Of a DNA stretch of 64,000 nucleotides, positions 27,761-36,568 are shown in pieces (position 1 is the first letter of the stretch; each line of letters begins with the position of its first letter). The position numbers and the translations under genes were made by a program. The notes below the pieces were generated by a model. That model was given only the letters and a program-made list of their open reading frames with translations, did no database searches and had not been told where the DNA came from. The DNA is taken from the NCBI GenBank assembly GCA_014802435.1, contig JAAVCG010000006.1, positions 121,195-185,194 on the forward strand. Reading direction: 5' to 3'. Source of the stretch: Bacteroides sp. (GTDB lineage Bacteria; Bacteroidota; Bacteroidia; Bacteroidales; Muribaculaceae).

Positions 27761-28111
27761 ATGCCAAGATCAGTTAACCACGTCGCTTCACGCGAACGTC
27801 GCAAGAAAATCCTCAAACTTACCCGCGGCTACTATGGCGCTCGTAAAAACGTTTGGACCGTTGCCAAAAACACCTGGGAAAAAGGTCTGACCTACGCTTA
27901 CCGTGACCGCAAGGACAAGAAGCATAACTTCCGCTCTCTCTGGATTCAGCGTATCAATGCTGCTGCCCGTCAGGAAGACCTCAGCTACTCTAAGCTCATG
28001 GGTCTCATCCACAAGGCCGGCATCGAAATCAACCGCAAGGTCCTCGCTGACCTCGCTCTTAACAATCCCGCTGCCTTCAAGGCCGTTTGCGATAAGGTTA
28101 AGAACGCATAA
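27761..28111 (+). CDS. rplT: 50S ribosomal protein L20
   Basis: [30 protein letters not shown]. Confidence 0.97.
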   Translation: MPRSVNHVASRERRKKILKLTRGYYGARKNVWTVAKNTWEKGLTYAYRDRKDKKHNFRSLWIQRINAAARQEDLSYSKLMGLIHKAGIEINRKVLADLALNNPAAFKAVCDKVKNA

Positions 28112-28148
28112 ACCTCGATTCCAATAGGTCTACATAAATCATAGACCC

Positions 28149-28179
28149 GCGGGGCGCAGCCATTAAGGCCGCGCCCCGC
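28149..28179 (+). terminator. GC-rich hairpin downstream of rplT
   Basis: GCGGGGCGC / GCGCCCCGC perfect stem followed by ttctta. Confidence 0.65.
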
Positions 28180-28187
28180 TTCTTATA

Positions 28188-28353
28188 AGACCCCGCGTTT
28201 CCCAATATTTGTTAAAGCTGAGGCGGCCAATCGTCACGCATCTGCGTCCGCTTGTTTCGGTCACGATGGGACCCCATCGCTCCCTCACTGCGCAAACATA
28301 GATGCATAACGCTTGACCGCCTCATCTTTAGAAAATATTGGGGAGCGGGGTCT
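28188..28353. repeat. 166 bp imperfect palindrome (single long hairpin)
   Basis: agaccccgc..ttcccaatattt.gttaaagctgaggcggccaatc matches the reverse complement of the right arm; centre cgatgggaccccatcg. Confidence 0.85.
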
Positions 28354-28363
28354 AAGGGTGCAT

Positions 28364-28458
28364 AAAAAAAGAAGTGGAGCTTATCACTAAGTTCCACTCC
28401 GAATGAATTTCCAATAGGTACAATATCTAAGGTAAAAAAGATTGTATGAGTTGTTTTT
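28364..28458 (-). ncRNA. Candidate small RNA with its own promoter and terminator
   Basis: Minus-strand TTTG-N20-TAACTTTG (28466-28497); hairpin terminator AGTGGA..TCCACT followed by T-run (28365-28394); no convincing ORF. Confidence 0.45.
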
Positions 28459-28524
28459 CGTATTGCAAAGTTAGCGACTTTCTGTCAAGAGGCCAAATTT
28501 TTTGATATGTTATAAAACACACAT

Positions 28525-29256
28525 TTAAATTTGGAGCGTTTCAAGGCGCAGTTCTTCACCATCAAAAACGGCATAACTCATGTTTAAAATCCAATCACCC
28601 AGGATGATAACCCGACCATAAGGTTCGCGGCGGTCCATCATTATATGGTAATGGCCAAAGAGAAAATAATCGGCCTGAGGTCTCTCAGGGCTATCTAACC
28701 AGCGTAGCAAGGGGGTAGGTTCAACGGCCCGGGGAGTGCGTTTGGTGCGGTTTGAGGCACTCCAGCCATAGGCCAGGCCGACTGTCCATCGCGGATGGAT
28801 TGACGCAAACATCCGCTGAAGAATCCGGTTGCGGAAAACTGACCTCATCACTCGCTCGCCAAAGGGCACAGGCCCGAGACCATCGCCATGAGCCATAAAA
28901 AAGCGCTTGCCGTCAATAGTCTCCTCAAGCGGGCCGTTAATGAGGCGGAAGCCTATTTCGCGGGGCAGATAATTGAAAATCCAGATGTCGTGGTTGCCCG
29001 TAATCCAGGTTATCTCCACTCCGCTGTCGGCCAACTCGGCCAGGGCGCCAAAGAAGCGCGTGAAGCCTTGCGGAACCACGTTATGATACTCAAACCAATA
29101 GTCCAGAATATCGCCTAAGAGATAGAGCCGCTTGCATCGGGGCGCAATTGAGCGCAGCCATTGGCAAACCCGCTGCTCATGCTGCCGAGGGTCTGAAAAA
29201 TAGCGCGCGCCAAGATGCAGGTCGCTGATAAAGTATGTCAGGTCCCGATTGCTCAA
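28525..29256 (-). CDS. lpxH: UDP-2,3-diacylglucosamine diphosphatase
   Basis: FISDLHLGARYF, LGDILDYWFEY, ITGNHDIW, MAHGDGLG metallophosphoesterase motifs. Confidence 0.88.
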   Translation of the reverse strand: MSNRDLTYFISDLHLGARYFSDPRQHEQRVCQWLRSIAPRCKRLYLLGDILDYWFEYHNVVPQGFTRFFGALAELADSGVEITWITGNHDIWIFNYLPREIGFRLINGPLEETIDGKRFFMAHGDGLGPVPFGERVMRSVFRNRILQRMFASIHPRWTVGLAYGWSASNRTKRTPRAVEPTPLLRWLDSPERPQADYFLFGHYHIMMDRREPYGRVIILGDWILNMSYAVFDGEELRLETLQI

Positions 29257-29573
29257 AGGAATCCCAATTCAAGTTTTGCTTCTTCGCTCATCATGTCCTG
29301 AGTCCATTCCGGCTCAAAGACAATGTTGATTTCCACGGATTTCACTCCCGGAATCGTTTCGAGTTTCAGCCGGGCATCCTCAACGAGGAATTCCGCAGCC
29401 GGACAGCTCGGCGCGGTTAGGGTCATGTCTACTTGCAGAACTTCTTCATCGGTCACTTCTATCCGATAAATCAGTCCCAAAGAATAAATATCTACGGGAA
29501 TCTCAGGGTCAAAAACCGTGCGCAAAAGCTCTACGGCTTTCTCCTGAATGGTATACTTTTCCTGTTCAGTCAT
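29253..29573 (-). CDS. Metal-sulfur cluster assembly factor (MIP18/DUF59 family)
   Basis: LRTVFDPEIPVDIYSLGLIYRIEV...MTLTAPSCPAAEFL. Confidence 0.9.
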   Translation of the reverse strand: MTEQEKYTIQEKAVELLRTVFDPEIPVDIYSLGLIYRIEVTDEEVLQVDMTLTAPSCPAAEFLVEDARLKLETIPGVKSVEINIVFEPEWTQDMMSEEAKLELGFL

Positions 29574-29665
29574 TACATTTTTGATTTAATACTACAAAGT
29601 TAGAAAATTTCTGCCGAATTGCCAAAAAAATCCCCGGTTTGTTTGCCGGAAAGGGAAATTATTAC

Positions 29666-29673
29666 TATCTTTG
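29666..29673 (+). promoter_or_regulatory. Bacteroides-type -7 element of the hipBA operon
   Basis: TATCTTTG immediately upstream of the palindrome. Confidence 0.55.
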
Positions 29674-29695
29674 TACTGATAAAATATTATCAGTA
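29674..29695. promoter_or_regulatory. Candidate HipB operator
   Basis: TACTGATAA-AATA-TTATCAGTA, perfect 9+4+9 palindrome between the -7 element and the start codon. Confidence 0.6.
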
Positions 29696-30045
29696 TGCCC
29701 ATAAAAGTACCGAATAGTAATCAAATATTATCACTACTTGAGAACTTCACTCTGACCCGCTGGGAAGATATTTCTGCTGACATTGCATCAGATTTTCGTC
29801 GCCGCAGGATTGAGAAGAATCTGACGCGCAAGCAGATTGCCGAGCAAGCCAATGTCGCGTTGCCAACGGTTGCCCGCTTTGAACAGAGAGGGCTGATTTC
29901 GCTTGAACATCTGATTCGGCTCGCAATGGCTCTGGGCTACACCTCAGAGATTCGCCATATCTTTTCCTCTCCCAAGTATCAGACTCTTGAAGAACTTGAC
30001 CTGATAAAAAAGAACCAAAACAAGAAAAAAGCAACCGGCAAATGA
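29695..30045 (+). CDS. HipB-like antitoxin, XRE family HTH
   Basis: HTH core LTRKQIAEQANVALPTVARFEQRG; 4 nt overlap with hipA-like gene. Confidence 0.82.
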   Translation: MPIKVPNSNQILSLLENFTLTRWEDISADIASDFRRRRIEKNLTRKQIAEQANVALPTVARFEQRGLISLEHLIRLAMALGYTSEIRHIFSSPKYQTLEELDLIKKNQNKKKATGK

Positions 30046-31145
30046 AAAATATTACTGCGCTTGAGGTCTCGTTTCATCAGACTCCGGTAGGGAGCCTGAC
30101 TCTTGACGTCACAGGCAAGTTGTGTCTGTTCAGGTATTCTGCTGAATGGCTTAGCTCCGGCTTTTCCATATCTCCGTTTGAATTACCGCTGAAACCGGAG
30201 GTTTTTATTGCCAATCCGGAGCCTTTTGCCGGTGATTTCGGAATCTTTGAGGATAGTTTGCCGGATGGTTATGGACGATATTTGCTTCATCGGGAGCTTA
30301 AGCGCCATGGACTTGATTCTACCCGTTTATCTTCTCTTGAGCGATTGAGTCTGGTGGGCGATTCCGGTATGGGTGCGCTCTGTTATGCTCCTGCTTCAGA
30401 CTTGAAGGTTAATGGGGGTTCGGCATGTGATGATTTTGATTCATTGCAGAGGATTGCTTTGAAGGTGCTCTCAGAGCGGAGCGATTCCGAGGCCGGTCTC
30501 TTACTTTACAATAGCGGAAACAGTGGCGGAGCAAGGCCTAAGGCTGTTTTTTCTGACAATTCAGGGCACTGGTTGGTTAAATTTCGCCATATCTTTGACC
30601 CGCAGGACATCGGCATTAGGGAATTTGAGTGTAATCAGTTGGCAAAGAAGTGTGGAATTAATGTCCCTGATTTTAAATTGACCAATGGCAGATACTTCAC
30701 TACTCGACGGTTTGACATTACTGACAGCGGAGAACGTTTACACGTTGCCACAGCCGGCGGCCTAATGGGGTTATCACTCTCTACTCCGACCCTTGATTAT
30801 TCAAACCTGCTGGCCCTGACCGGATTTTTGACTCAGAAAGTTGACGATGTGGAAGAGATGTTTCGTCGGATGGTTTTTAACTATCTGATTGGAAATAAGG
30901 ACGACCATTGTAAGAACTTTTCCTTTTATGTGGTTAGGGATAGCAGCGGACAATGGGGTTGGCGATTGGCTCCTGCATATGACTTGACCGTAAATTCCGA
31001 GGGCTATAATGGCCAGCATGCAACCAGTGTGAATGGGACGGCCTTCCCCAAGATAGACGATTTTATAGCGGTCGGCACCCGTATTCAGATTCCCGAATCA
31101 CGCAGTCGGGAGCTATATGAGAGCATCGCTGACCATGTGAATTGA
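30042..31145 (+). CDS. HipA family Ser/Thr kinase toxin
   Basis: EDSLPDGYGRYLLHRELKR, SLVGDSGMGALCY, NSGGARPKAVF, YLIGNKDDHCKNFSF, LAPAYDLT. Confidence 0.92.
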   Translation: MKNITALEVSFHQTPVGSLTLDVTGKLCLFRYSAEWLSSGFSISPFELPLKPEVFIANPEPFAGDFGIFEDSLPDGYGRYLLHRELKRHGLDSTRLSSLERLSLVGDSGMGALCYAPASDLKVNGGSACDDFDSLQRIALKVLSERSDSEAGLLLYNSGNSGGARPKAVFSDNSGHWLVKFRHIFDPQDIGIREFECNQLAKKCGINVPDFKLTNGRYFTTRRFDITDSGERLHVATAGGLMGLSLSTPTLDYSNLLALTGFLTQKVDDVEEMFRRMVFNYLIGNKDDHCKNFSFYVVRDSSGQWGWRLAPAYDLTVNSEGYNGQHATSVNGTAFPKIDDFIAVGTRIQIPESRSRELYESIADHVN

Positions 31146-31187
31146 AAAAAAGTTACCCCGGGGTGGGAGCCTCGGGGTAACTTTTTT
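31145..31187. terminator. Bidirectional terminator between hipA-like gene and galE
   Basis: aaaaaagttaccccggg .. cctcggggtaactttttt. Confidence 0.8.
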
Positions 31188-31206
31188 CATTTTTGGCGCG
31201 GGGGGA

Positions 31207-32244
31207 TTACATGATGCCGCGTTCGCGGAGCTTGCATTGCCAGGCCCAGGCAGAGCGCATGGTGTCGGCCAGGGGAGTGTCAGCTTTCCAGCCGAGCACT
31301 TCGTTGGCGTGGGTGGGGTTGCCCCAAACCTTTTCAATATCGCCGGCGCGGCGGCCTACGATTTTGTAGGGGACCTTGACTCCGGTGGCTGATTCAAAGG
31401 TGTTGATAAGTTCGAGGACGCTGACGCCGTTGCCGGTGCCGAGGTTGAAGATTTCAATCTTGGCAGCTTCGGGATTTTCAAGCATGCGGTCCATAGCCTT
31501 AACGTGGGCCTTGGCCAGGTCTACAACGTTGATGAAGTCACGGATGCATGAGCCGTCGGGGGTGGGGTAGTCGTTGCCAAAGACGCTCAGTTCCTTGCGG
31601 ATACCCATAGCGGTCTGGGTGATATAGGGAATCAGGTTCTGGGGAACGCCGTTGGGGAGTTCGCCGATTTCAGCGCTGGGGTGAGCACCGACGGGGTTGA
31701 AGTAGCGGAGAATTACGGATTTGAACGGAGCGCCGGCGTTAATGACGTCAGTGATGATTTCTTCGCTGATTTGCTTGGTGTTGCCGTAGGGTGAAGTGGC
31801 CTTTTTGATGGGGGCCTGTTCGGTCACGGGGTTTTCGTCCGGTTCGCCATAGACGGTGCAAGAGCTTGAGAAGACAATGCCTTTGACGTCAAATTCAGCC
31901 ATGCAGTCAAGCAGGTTCATCAGGGTGTTGAGGTTATTGCGATAGTAGAGCACGGGCTTTTCCATTGATTCGCCAACGGCCTTTGAGGCGGCAAAGTTAA
32001 TGATGCCCTTGATTCCGGGATGCTCCTTGAAGAGCTTGCGCAGGGCCTCGATATCGCAGCAGTCTGCTTCAACGAATGCCGGACGGATGCCGGAAATGCG
32101 TTCAATGCCGTCAAGCACTTCAATGTTGCTATTACTAAGATTGTCAATGATTACGACTCCATAGCCGGCAGCCTGGAGTTCTACGACGGTGTGTGAGCCG
32201 ATATAGCCCGTGCCGCCGGTGACGAGGATAGTTCCTTTGTCCAT
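31207..32244 (-). CDS. galE: UDP-glucose 4-epimerase
   Basis: ILVTGGTGYIGSHTVVEL, SSSCTVYGEP, YGNTKQISEE, RYFNPVGAHPS. Confidence 0.95.
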   Translation of the reverse strand: MDKGTILVTGGTGYIGSHTVVELQAAGYGVVIIDNLSNSNIEVLDGIERISGIRPAFVEADCCDIEALRKLFKEHPGIKGIINFAASKAVGESMEKPVLYYRNNLNTLMNLLDCMAEFDVKGIVFSSSCTVYGEPDENPVTEQAPIKKATSPYGNTKQISEEIITDVINAGAPFKSVILRYFNPVGAHPSAEIGELPNGVPQNLIPYITQTAMGIRKELSVFGNDYPTPDGSCIRDFINVVDLAKAHVKAMDRMLENPEAAKIEIFNLGTGNGVSVLELINTFESATGVKVPYKIVGRRAGDIEKVWGNPTHANEVLGWKADTPLADTMRSAWAWQCKLRERGIM

Positions 32245-32394
32245 GGTTTAATTTTAGAATGAATGGTTACGAATTTATAGGTGCAAATTTAATTAAAAAG
32301 TATGAAAAAATCAGATTAATTTTCAGTTTTTTCAAAAAAATGATTATATTTGCGCTGATATTCAAGTATTAACCCCTTAAAAATCCATGAAATT

Positions 32395-32802
32395 ATGTCT
32401 TACAAAGTAGAAGAAATTGAAGGCGTAGGCGAGGTTTACGCTCAGAAACTCGGCGAAGCCGGCATCAAAACCACCGACGACCTTCTCGACGCCGCCGCTA
32501 CTCCCAAACAGCGCAAGGAACTGGCCGAAAAAACCGGCATCTCTGAAAAGCTCATCCTGAAGTGGGCCAATCATTCTGACCTTTTCCGCATCAAGGGCAT
32601 CGCCGGACAGTTTGCCGAGTTGCTCGAAGCTGCCGGAGTTGACACCGTCAAGGAACTCCGCCACCGCGTTCCCGCTAACCTCCACGCTAAATGTGAAGAG
32701 GTGAACAACGTCAAGAACCTTTGTAACCGTGTTCCCGCAGTCACCGAAATTGAAAAGATGGTAGCTCAGGCCAAGGAACTCGAACCAAAACTCTCTTATT
32801 AA
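32395..32802 (+). CDS. DUF4332-like helix-hairpin-helix protein
   Basis: VEEIEGVGEVYAQKLGEAGIKTTDDLL and second HhH LFRIKGIAGQFAELLEAAGV. Confidence 0.8.
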   Translation: MSYKVEEIEGVGEVYAQKLGEAGIKTTDDLLDAAATPKQRKELAEKTGISEKLILKWANHSDLFRIKGIAGQFAELLEAAGVDTVKELRHRVPANLHAKCEEVNNVKNLCNRVPAVTEIEKMVAQAKELEPKLSY

Positions 32803-33001
32803 TACAAAATAAGAAAATACAAAGTACTAAGTACAAAATACAAAATACAGAGTACAAAGTACAATGGTCATATTATAAGTTAATTATAATTGACCAAACA
32901 ACCCCGGGGTTGGGTTGCGCTATCCTTTAAAGCTATGATAGTGCGACCAACTCCGGGGTCGTTATTGTAAACTCCGCGCTATCCTCAAGGATAGAACAGA
33001 T

Positions 33002-33030
33002 GGCGGCGGATCGGAATCCGCCTTTCCATA
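33002..33030 (+). repeat. 29 bp repeat, module A copy 3
   Basis: ggcggcggatcggaatccgcctttccata. Confidence 0.9.
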
Positions 33031-33043
33031 GTTTGACCGGGCT

Positions 33044-33141
33044 CCGTGGCGCCCCCGCCACGGTGGAGCGCAAGCTCCATGATTTTCGTGTCAAGAGTGC
33101 GTCTATGACGCTGACGCGCCACCGTGGCGAGGGCGCCACGG
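33044..33141. repeat. Palindromic intergenic repeat, module B copy 2
   Basis: CCGTGGCGCCCCCGCCACGG / CCGTGGCGAGGGCGCCACGG plus flanking GACCGGGCT / AGCCCGGTC; interior homologous to 7081-7140. Confidence 0.88.
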
Positions 33142-33217
33142 AGCCCGGTCAGGTACTCATCCAAAGTTCTGCAACAGCCAAAAAAATAGCAATTTGAGGG
33201 GTGATATCCTCAAATTG

Positions 33218-33253
33218 CTAATTACTAATTACTAATTACTAATTACTAATTAA
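33218..33253. repeat. Short tandem repeat (taattac)n
   Basis: ctaattactaattactaattactaattactaatta. Confidence 0.85.
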
Positions 33254-34336
33254 TCAAGGGTTTATGCCGAAGACGGGGCGGGCGCTGTTTTGGCGCCAGG
33301 TACCGTTATTGCGGTTGAAGGCGTCGAGGCGATATTCAAATCGGGTGGGGCGTGAGGTTGGTTTGGTGGGCTCCAGGCGCTTGCGGAGTTTGCCTTTCTT
33401 GTCAAAGATTCTTGACGCTGCGCCCCGGTTCTTGGCCATGAAAAATTCGCGGGCCATGCGCTCGGCCTCCGCCGGATTATCAGTCCATGCGGCTATGGGG
33501 TCATTCATTCTGTCGGTCTGCTCGTTAAGCCCGGCTAATGCTTCGGTCAGGAAGCTCCAAACCTCGGGGCTCAGACGCAGCTCCTCGGCCGTTGAGGTTT
33601 GCTGAAGCTGTCCCTCACTGTTGCGGACAACATGGCTGAAAAACCGATACTTAGCCGTCATGTCCTTGATGTACCAGTCCAGTTCCCTCTCGGCGGGCAT
33701 CAGCGGATTGTAAGCGTAACGCCATGGATTATAGCTGATTACTCCGAGGGTGTCTTCCAGAATGTTTTGCGGCCCTTTATCCTTGGGGAGTCCTTCCGTG
33801 AACGATAGCTTCACGTAGGCGCTCGGGTTCAGCGCTTCTTTTTCCCAGATATGATTGTCGCGACACATGATTCCGAAGTCGCGGAAAGCATGTTCCTCAT
33901 CCATAGCAGAGGCTGTCAGTTGGTCATTGACTCCATCAGACACGGCGCGATTAAGCATTGCAAGCATCTCCTTCATCTGCAGATATACGCGCGGCGTCAT
34001 CTTCAGGTCAGCGGGGCGGGGAGTGTCCATAGTGACCTGAAGCGGCTCCAATGATGATAGGCGTGAGTTCATAAACATGCGGCTGATGGCCACTCGCGCA
34101 AGCACATCATCTTCAATCGAGCGATACTGACCCAGGCCTTCGTCGGCCAGGAGCTTATCAGTAGCCGAATTATAGTCAACAAACCATTCGCGGTCATAAA
34201 GCTCCCTTGGAGCGTCATCAAACGTGGCCCTGACCGTATCTCCCTCATTGACGAACTCCAACATCGGGAATGTTGGCCCCTTGGCCCATGCGCCAAGTCC
34301 AATCAAGCAAGCCGCCAATAGAAAAATCTTCCTCAT
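33254..34336 (-). CDS. Secreted hypothetical protein
   Basis: ATG at 34336 gives signal peptide MRKIFLLAACLIGLGAWA; no recognised domain. Confidence 0.6.
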   Translation of the reverse strand: MRKIFLLAACLIGLGAWAKGPTFPMLEFVNEGDTVRATFDDAPRELYDREWFVDYNSATDKLLADEGLGQYRSIEDDVLARVAISRMFMNSRLSSLEPLQVTMDTPRPADLKMTPRVYLQMKEMLAMLNRAVSDGVNDQLTASAMDEEHAFRDFGIMCRDNHIWEKEALNPSAYVKLSFTEGLPKDKGPQNILEDTLGVISYNPWRYAYNPLMPAERELDWYIKDMTAKYRFFSHVVRNSEGQLQQTSTAEELRLSPEVWSFLTEALAGLNEQTDRMNDPIAAWTDNPAEAERMAREFFMAKNRGAASRIFDKKGKLRKRLEPTKPTSRPTRFEYRLDAFNRNNGTWRQNSARPVFGINP

Positions 34337-34401
34337 TTGTGTTCCGTTTCCAAAATATTTCATATGTCAAACGATTAGTTGTGAAGTTAGGAATTCTAAC
34401 G

Positions 34402-36174
34402 CTATTGAGTTATGTTAAATATTTGTTCAAAATCAAACTTGTTTGCAAAAAACTTAGCCCCAGCCGGCGAAAGATGGGCACAATCAAATGAGATAAATTG
34501 CCCATCAGGAGTAAAAAGTTGTATCTCTCCATTCTTATTAAGACTAGCATTAACAAAATCTATATAATTGTGCCCCCAACTGTTATGCCACTCTTTGTTA
34601 ATTGAGTTGAGTTTGTCTGATACTGGAGTTGTTAAAGCTAAGTAATTAGGGGAGTGGCGTTGATTATACACTTTGCCCACTGATTTACCAAATTTTTTTG
34701 TGCCAATTCCGAAAATTTTTGAGCTATCCTTGGCTTTTTGAAAAATATAGGAAGGTACTTGATATTTAGGTCCAAAGATAAAAATATAGTCAGCCAGGGA
34801 ATATCTTTCGTCATCTTCTTCCGGTTCAAAAATGTAGGAGATCTCAATTTTATTAGTTTTATCCCATTCTTGAATAACGCAAGCAAAATCTCTTGCAAAA
34901 CTATTCCCGATAACAAGAACTTTAATCTTATCTTCTTCAAACGGTTTATCAAGTTCATATATCTTGTCAATATAGGAAGTGTTTCTAACAACATAGGGAT
35001 TGTCAAGTGTGACCCCCATCTCAGGGACATCTCTCATTACCCCGGCTCTATTGTAAGCAAATAGAGAGAAAAAGAGTACTCCAGCCCAAAGAAGTCCCCA
35101 ACTGATTTTTTTAAAAATTGTGTTAATCCGAATATTTTCAAAAAAATAGTAAGAAAAAACTGATATTAATAATGTATTCAGCAAAAAAACAGACAACAAG
35201 CCTACTGTCATATTATCGTCAAAACAGTAGCGAGTAAATGCTAAAATAAGTTGATGCCATACATATAAACTTAGAGAAATCTTTCCAATATAAGATATCA
35301 CCAAGCTCCCTCTATAACGGTTTGGCCAAGAAAGAAGTAACATGCTTGACAGAAAAACCATTGTCATTAGGATTAATTCTTTTGATATAAATGCATCATC
35401 TTCAATAGGGACTCCAACAATAGTTTCATTATTGATCTCACTTATAAAGGTAAAATTCATGCAAAGAATAACAATCATTAAGCTCAAGATAGAGAAATAA
35501 CACAGATTGCTAATCTTAATTCCTTTTTTACAAAGATAAAAGGCTAAGCCTCCAATGCAAAATTCCCATATTCTAAACGGGAGATAATAGAACTTTATAC
35601 TATAATCAATTGGTAAGAGTAAAAAAATGCTAAAAGAAACAAGAGCTAAAATACCCAAAGTGTTAATAAGAACGTCCTCAATTCTTTTTTTGACTGGAGA
35701 TAGAAACTTTACCAATAATAATACTATTGGAAAAGAAACGAAGAATTGAACTACAATCCCAAGATACCAAAGTGCCATTAAAGGTCGATACTCATTTAAT
35801 GTGTTCCAGTAATCACATGTCGTTATAGACAGTAGTATGTTGTTGCAAAATAATTCAGAGGCGACAACGGAGGCTGCAAGATTTTCATAATCATCAGGCA
35901 TCATAGTAAAATAACCAATGATTAAAGCAACAATACAGACAATAATGACTAAAGGTACAAAACGATTAAGACGATGCCAAAGCCATGCAAAATAAGAGAA
36001 ATCATCTTTTACTATGTGTTCAATAACAGATGGAATGATTAGGAATCCGCTAATGACCATAAAAATATCTACACCTAAATAGCCATATGGTAGAATACCT
36101 ATATGATAGAATATGACAGCGATAATAGCAATGCCTTTAATAATATCCAAATCAATTCTACGTTCCATTTCCAA
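34402..36174 (-). CDS. OafA/YrhL-like acyltransferase with C-terminal SGNH-like domain
   Basis: RRIDLDIIKGIAIIAVIFYHIGILPYGYLGVDIFMVISGFLI; C-terminal KVLVIGNSFARDF...FDCAHLSPAGAKFFA. Confidence 0.88.
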   Translation of the reverse strand: MEMERRIDLDIIKGIAIIAVIFYHIGILPYGYLGVDIFMVISGFLIIPSVIEHIVKDDFSYFAWLWHRLNRFVPLVIIVCIVALIIGYFTMMPDDYENLAASVVASELFCNNILLSITTCDYWNTLNEYRPLMALWYLGIVVQFFVSFPIVLLLVKFLSPVKKRIEDVLINTLGILALVSFSIFLLLPIDYSIKFYYLPFRIWEFCIGGLAFYLCKKGIKISNLCYFSILSLMIVILCMNFTFISEINNETIVGVPIEDDAFISKELILMTMVFLSSMLLLSWPNRYRGSLVISYIGKISLSLYVWHQLILAFTRYCFDDNMTVGLLSVFLLNTLLISVFSYYFFENIRINTIFKKISWGLLWAGVLFFSLFAYNRAGVMRDVPEMGVTLDNPYVVRNTSYIDKIYELDKPFEEDKIKVLVIGNSFARDFACVIQEWDKTNKIEISYIFEPEEDDERYSLADYIFIFGPKYQVPSYIFQKAKDSSKIFGIGTKKFGKSVGKVYNQRHSPNYLALTTPVSDKLNSINKEWHNSWGHNYIDFVNASLNKNGEIQLFTPDGQFISFDCAHLSPAGAKFFANKFDFEQIFNITQ

Positions 36175-36521
36175 TCACTATATTTTACTAATAAATTTAA
36201 ATTAGTATTCTCAGCGTAACGTTTATTTAAAAGAGTTTTAGATCAGTATTTAATGTAATAATCTTGGTGCAAATATATGAATATTTATATTAAATTGCAA
36301 ATTATCTAAAAAAGAAAGGGAAGAATATAGCAGAATCAAGAGGTGCAATAGGTACAGGTGGAGTAAAAATTTTTCGCAGATTCAAGACCGAAGTGCAAAA
36401 TTTTCGGTTGAGAAGAACCCATCTCCACTCTCCTTCTGGAGGGGGATGCCCAAGCGGCGGGGGCGGCCTAAACCGCACCCAAGAGCGTACTTTTTTTCAA
36501 CAAGCAACTAAAAAAATAAAA

Positions 36522-36543
36522 GCGGGAGACCGAAATCTCCCGC
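36522..36543. terminator. Hairpin upstream of IS30 transposase
   Basis: GCGGGAGA-ccgaaa-TCTCCCGC. Confidence 0.5.
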
Positions 36544-36568
36544 GGAATAATTATTTTTGTAGTTGCAT

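Noticed and set aside
28212-28397. 61 aa minus-strand ORF in the palindrome region
   Set aside because: Mostly a reading of the palindromic arm and the candidate sRNA terminator; no protein family resemblance.
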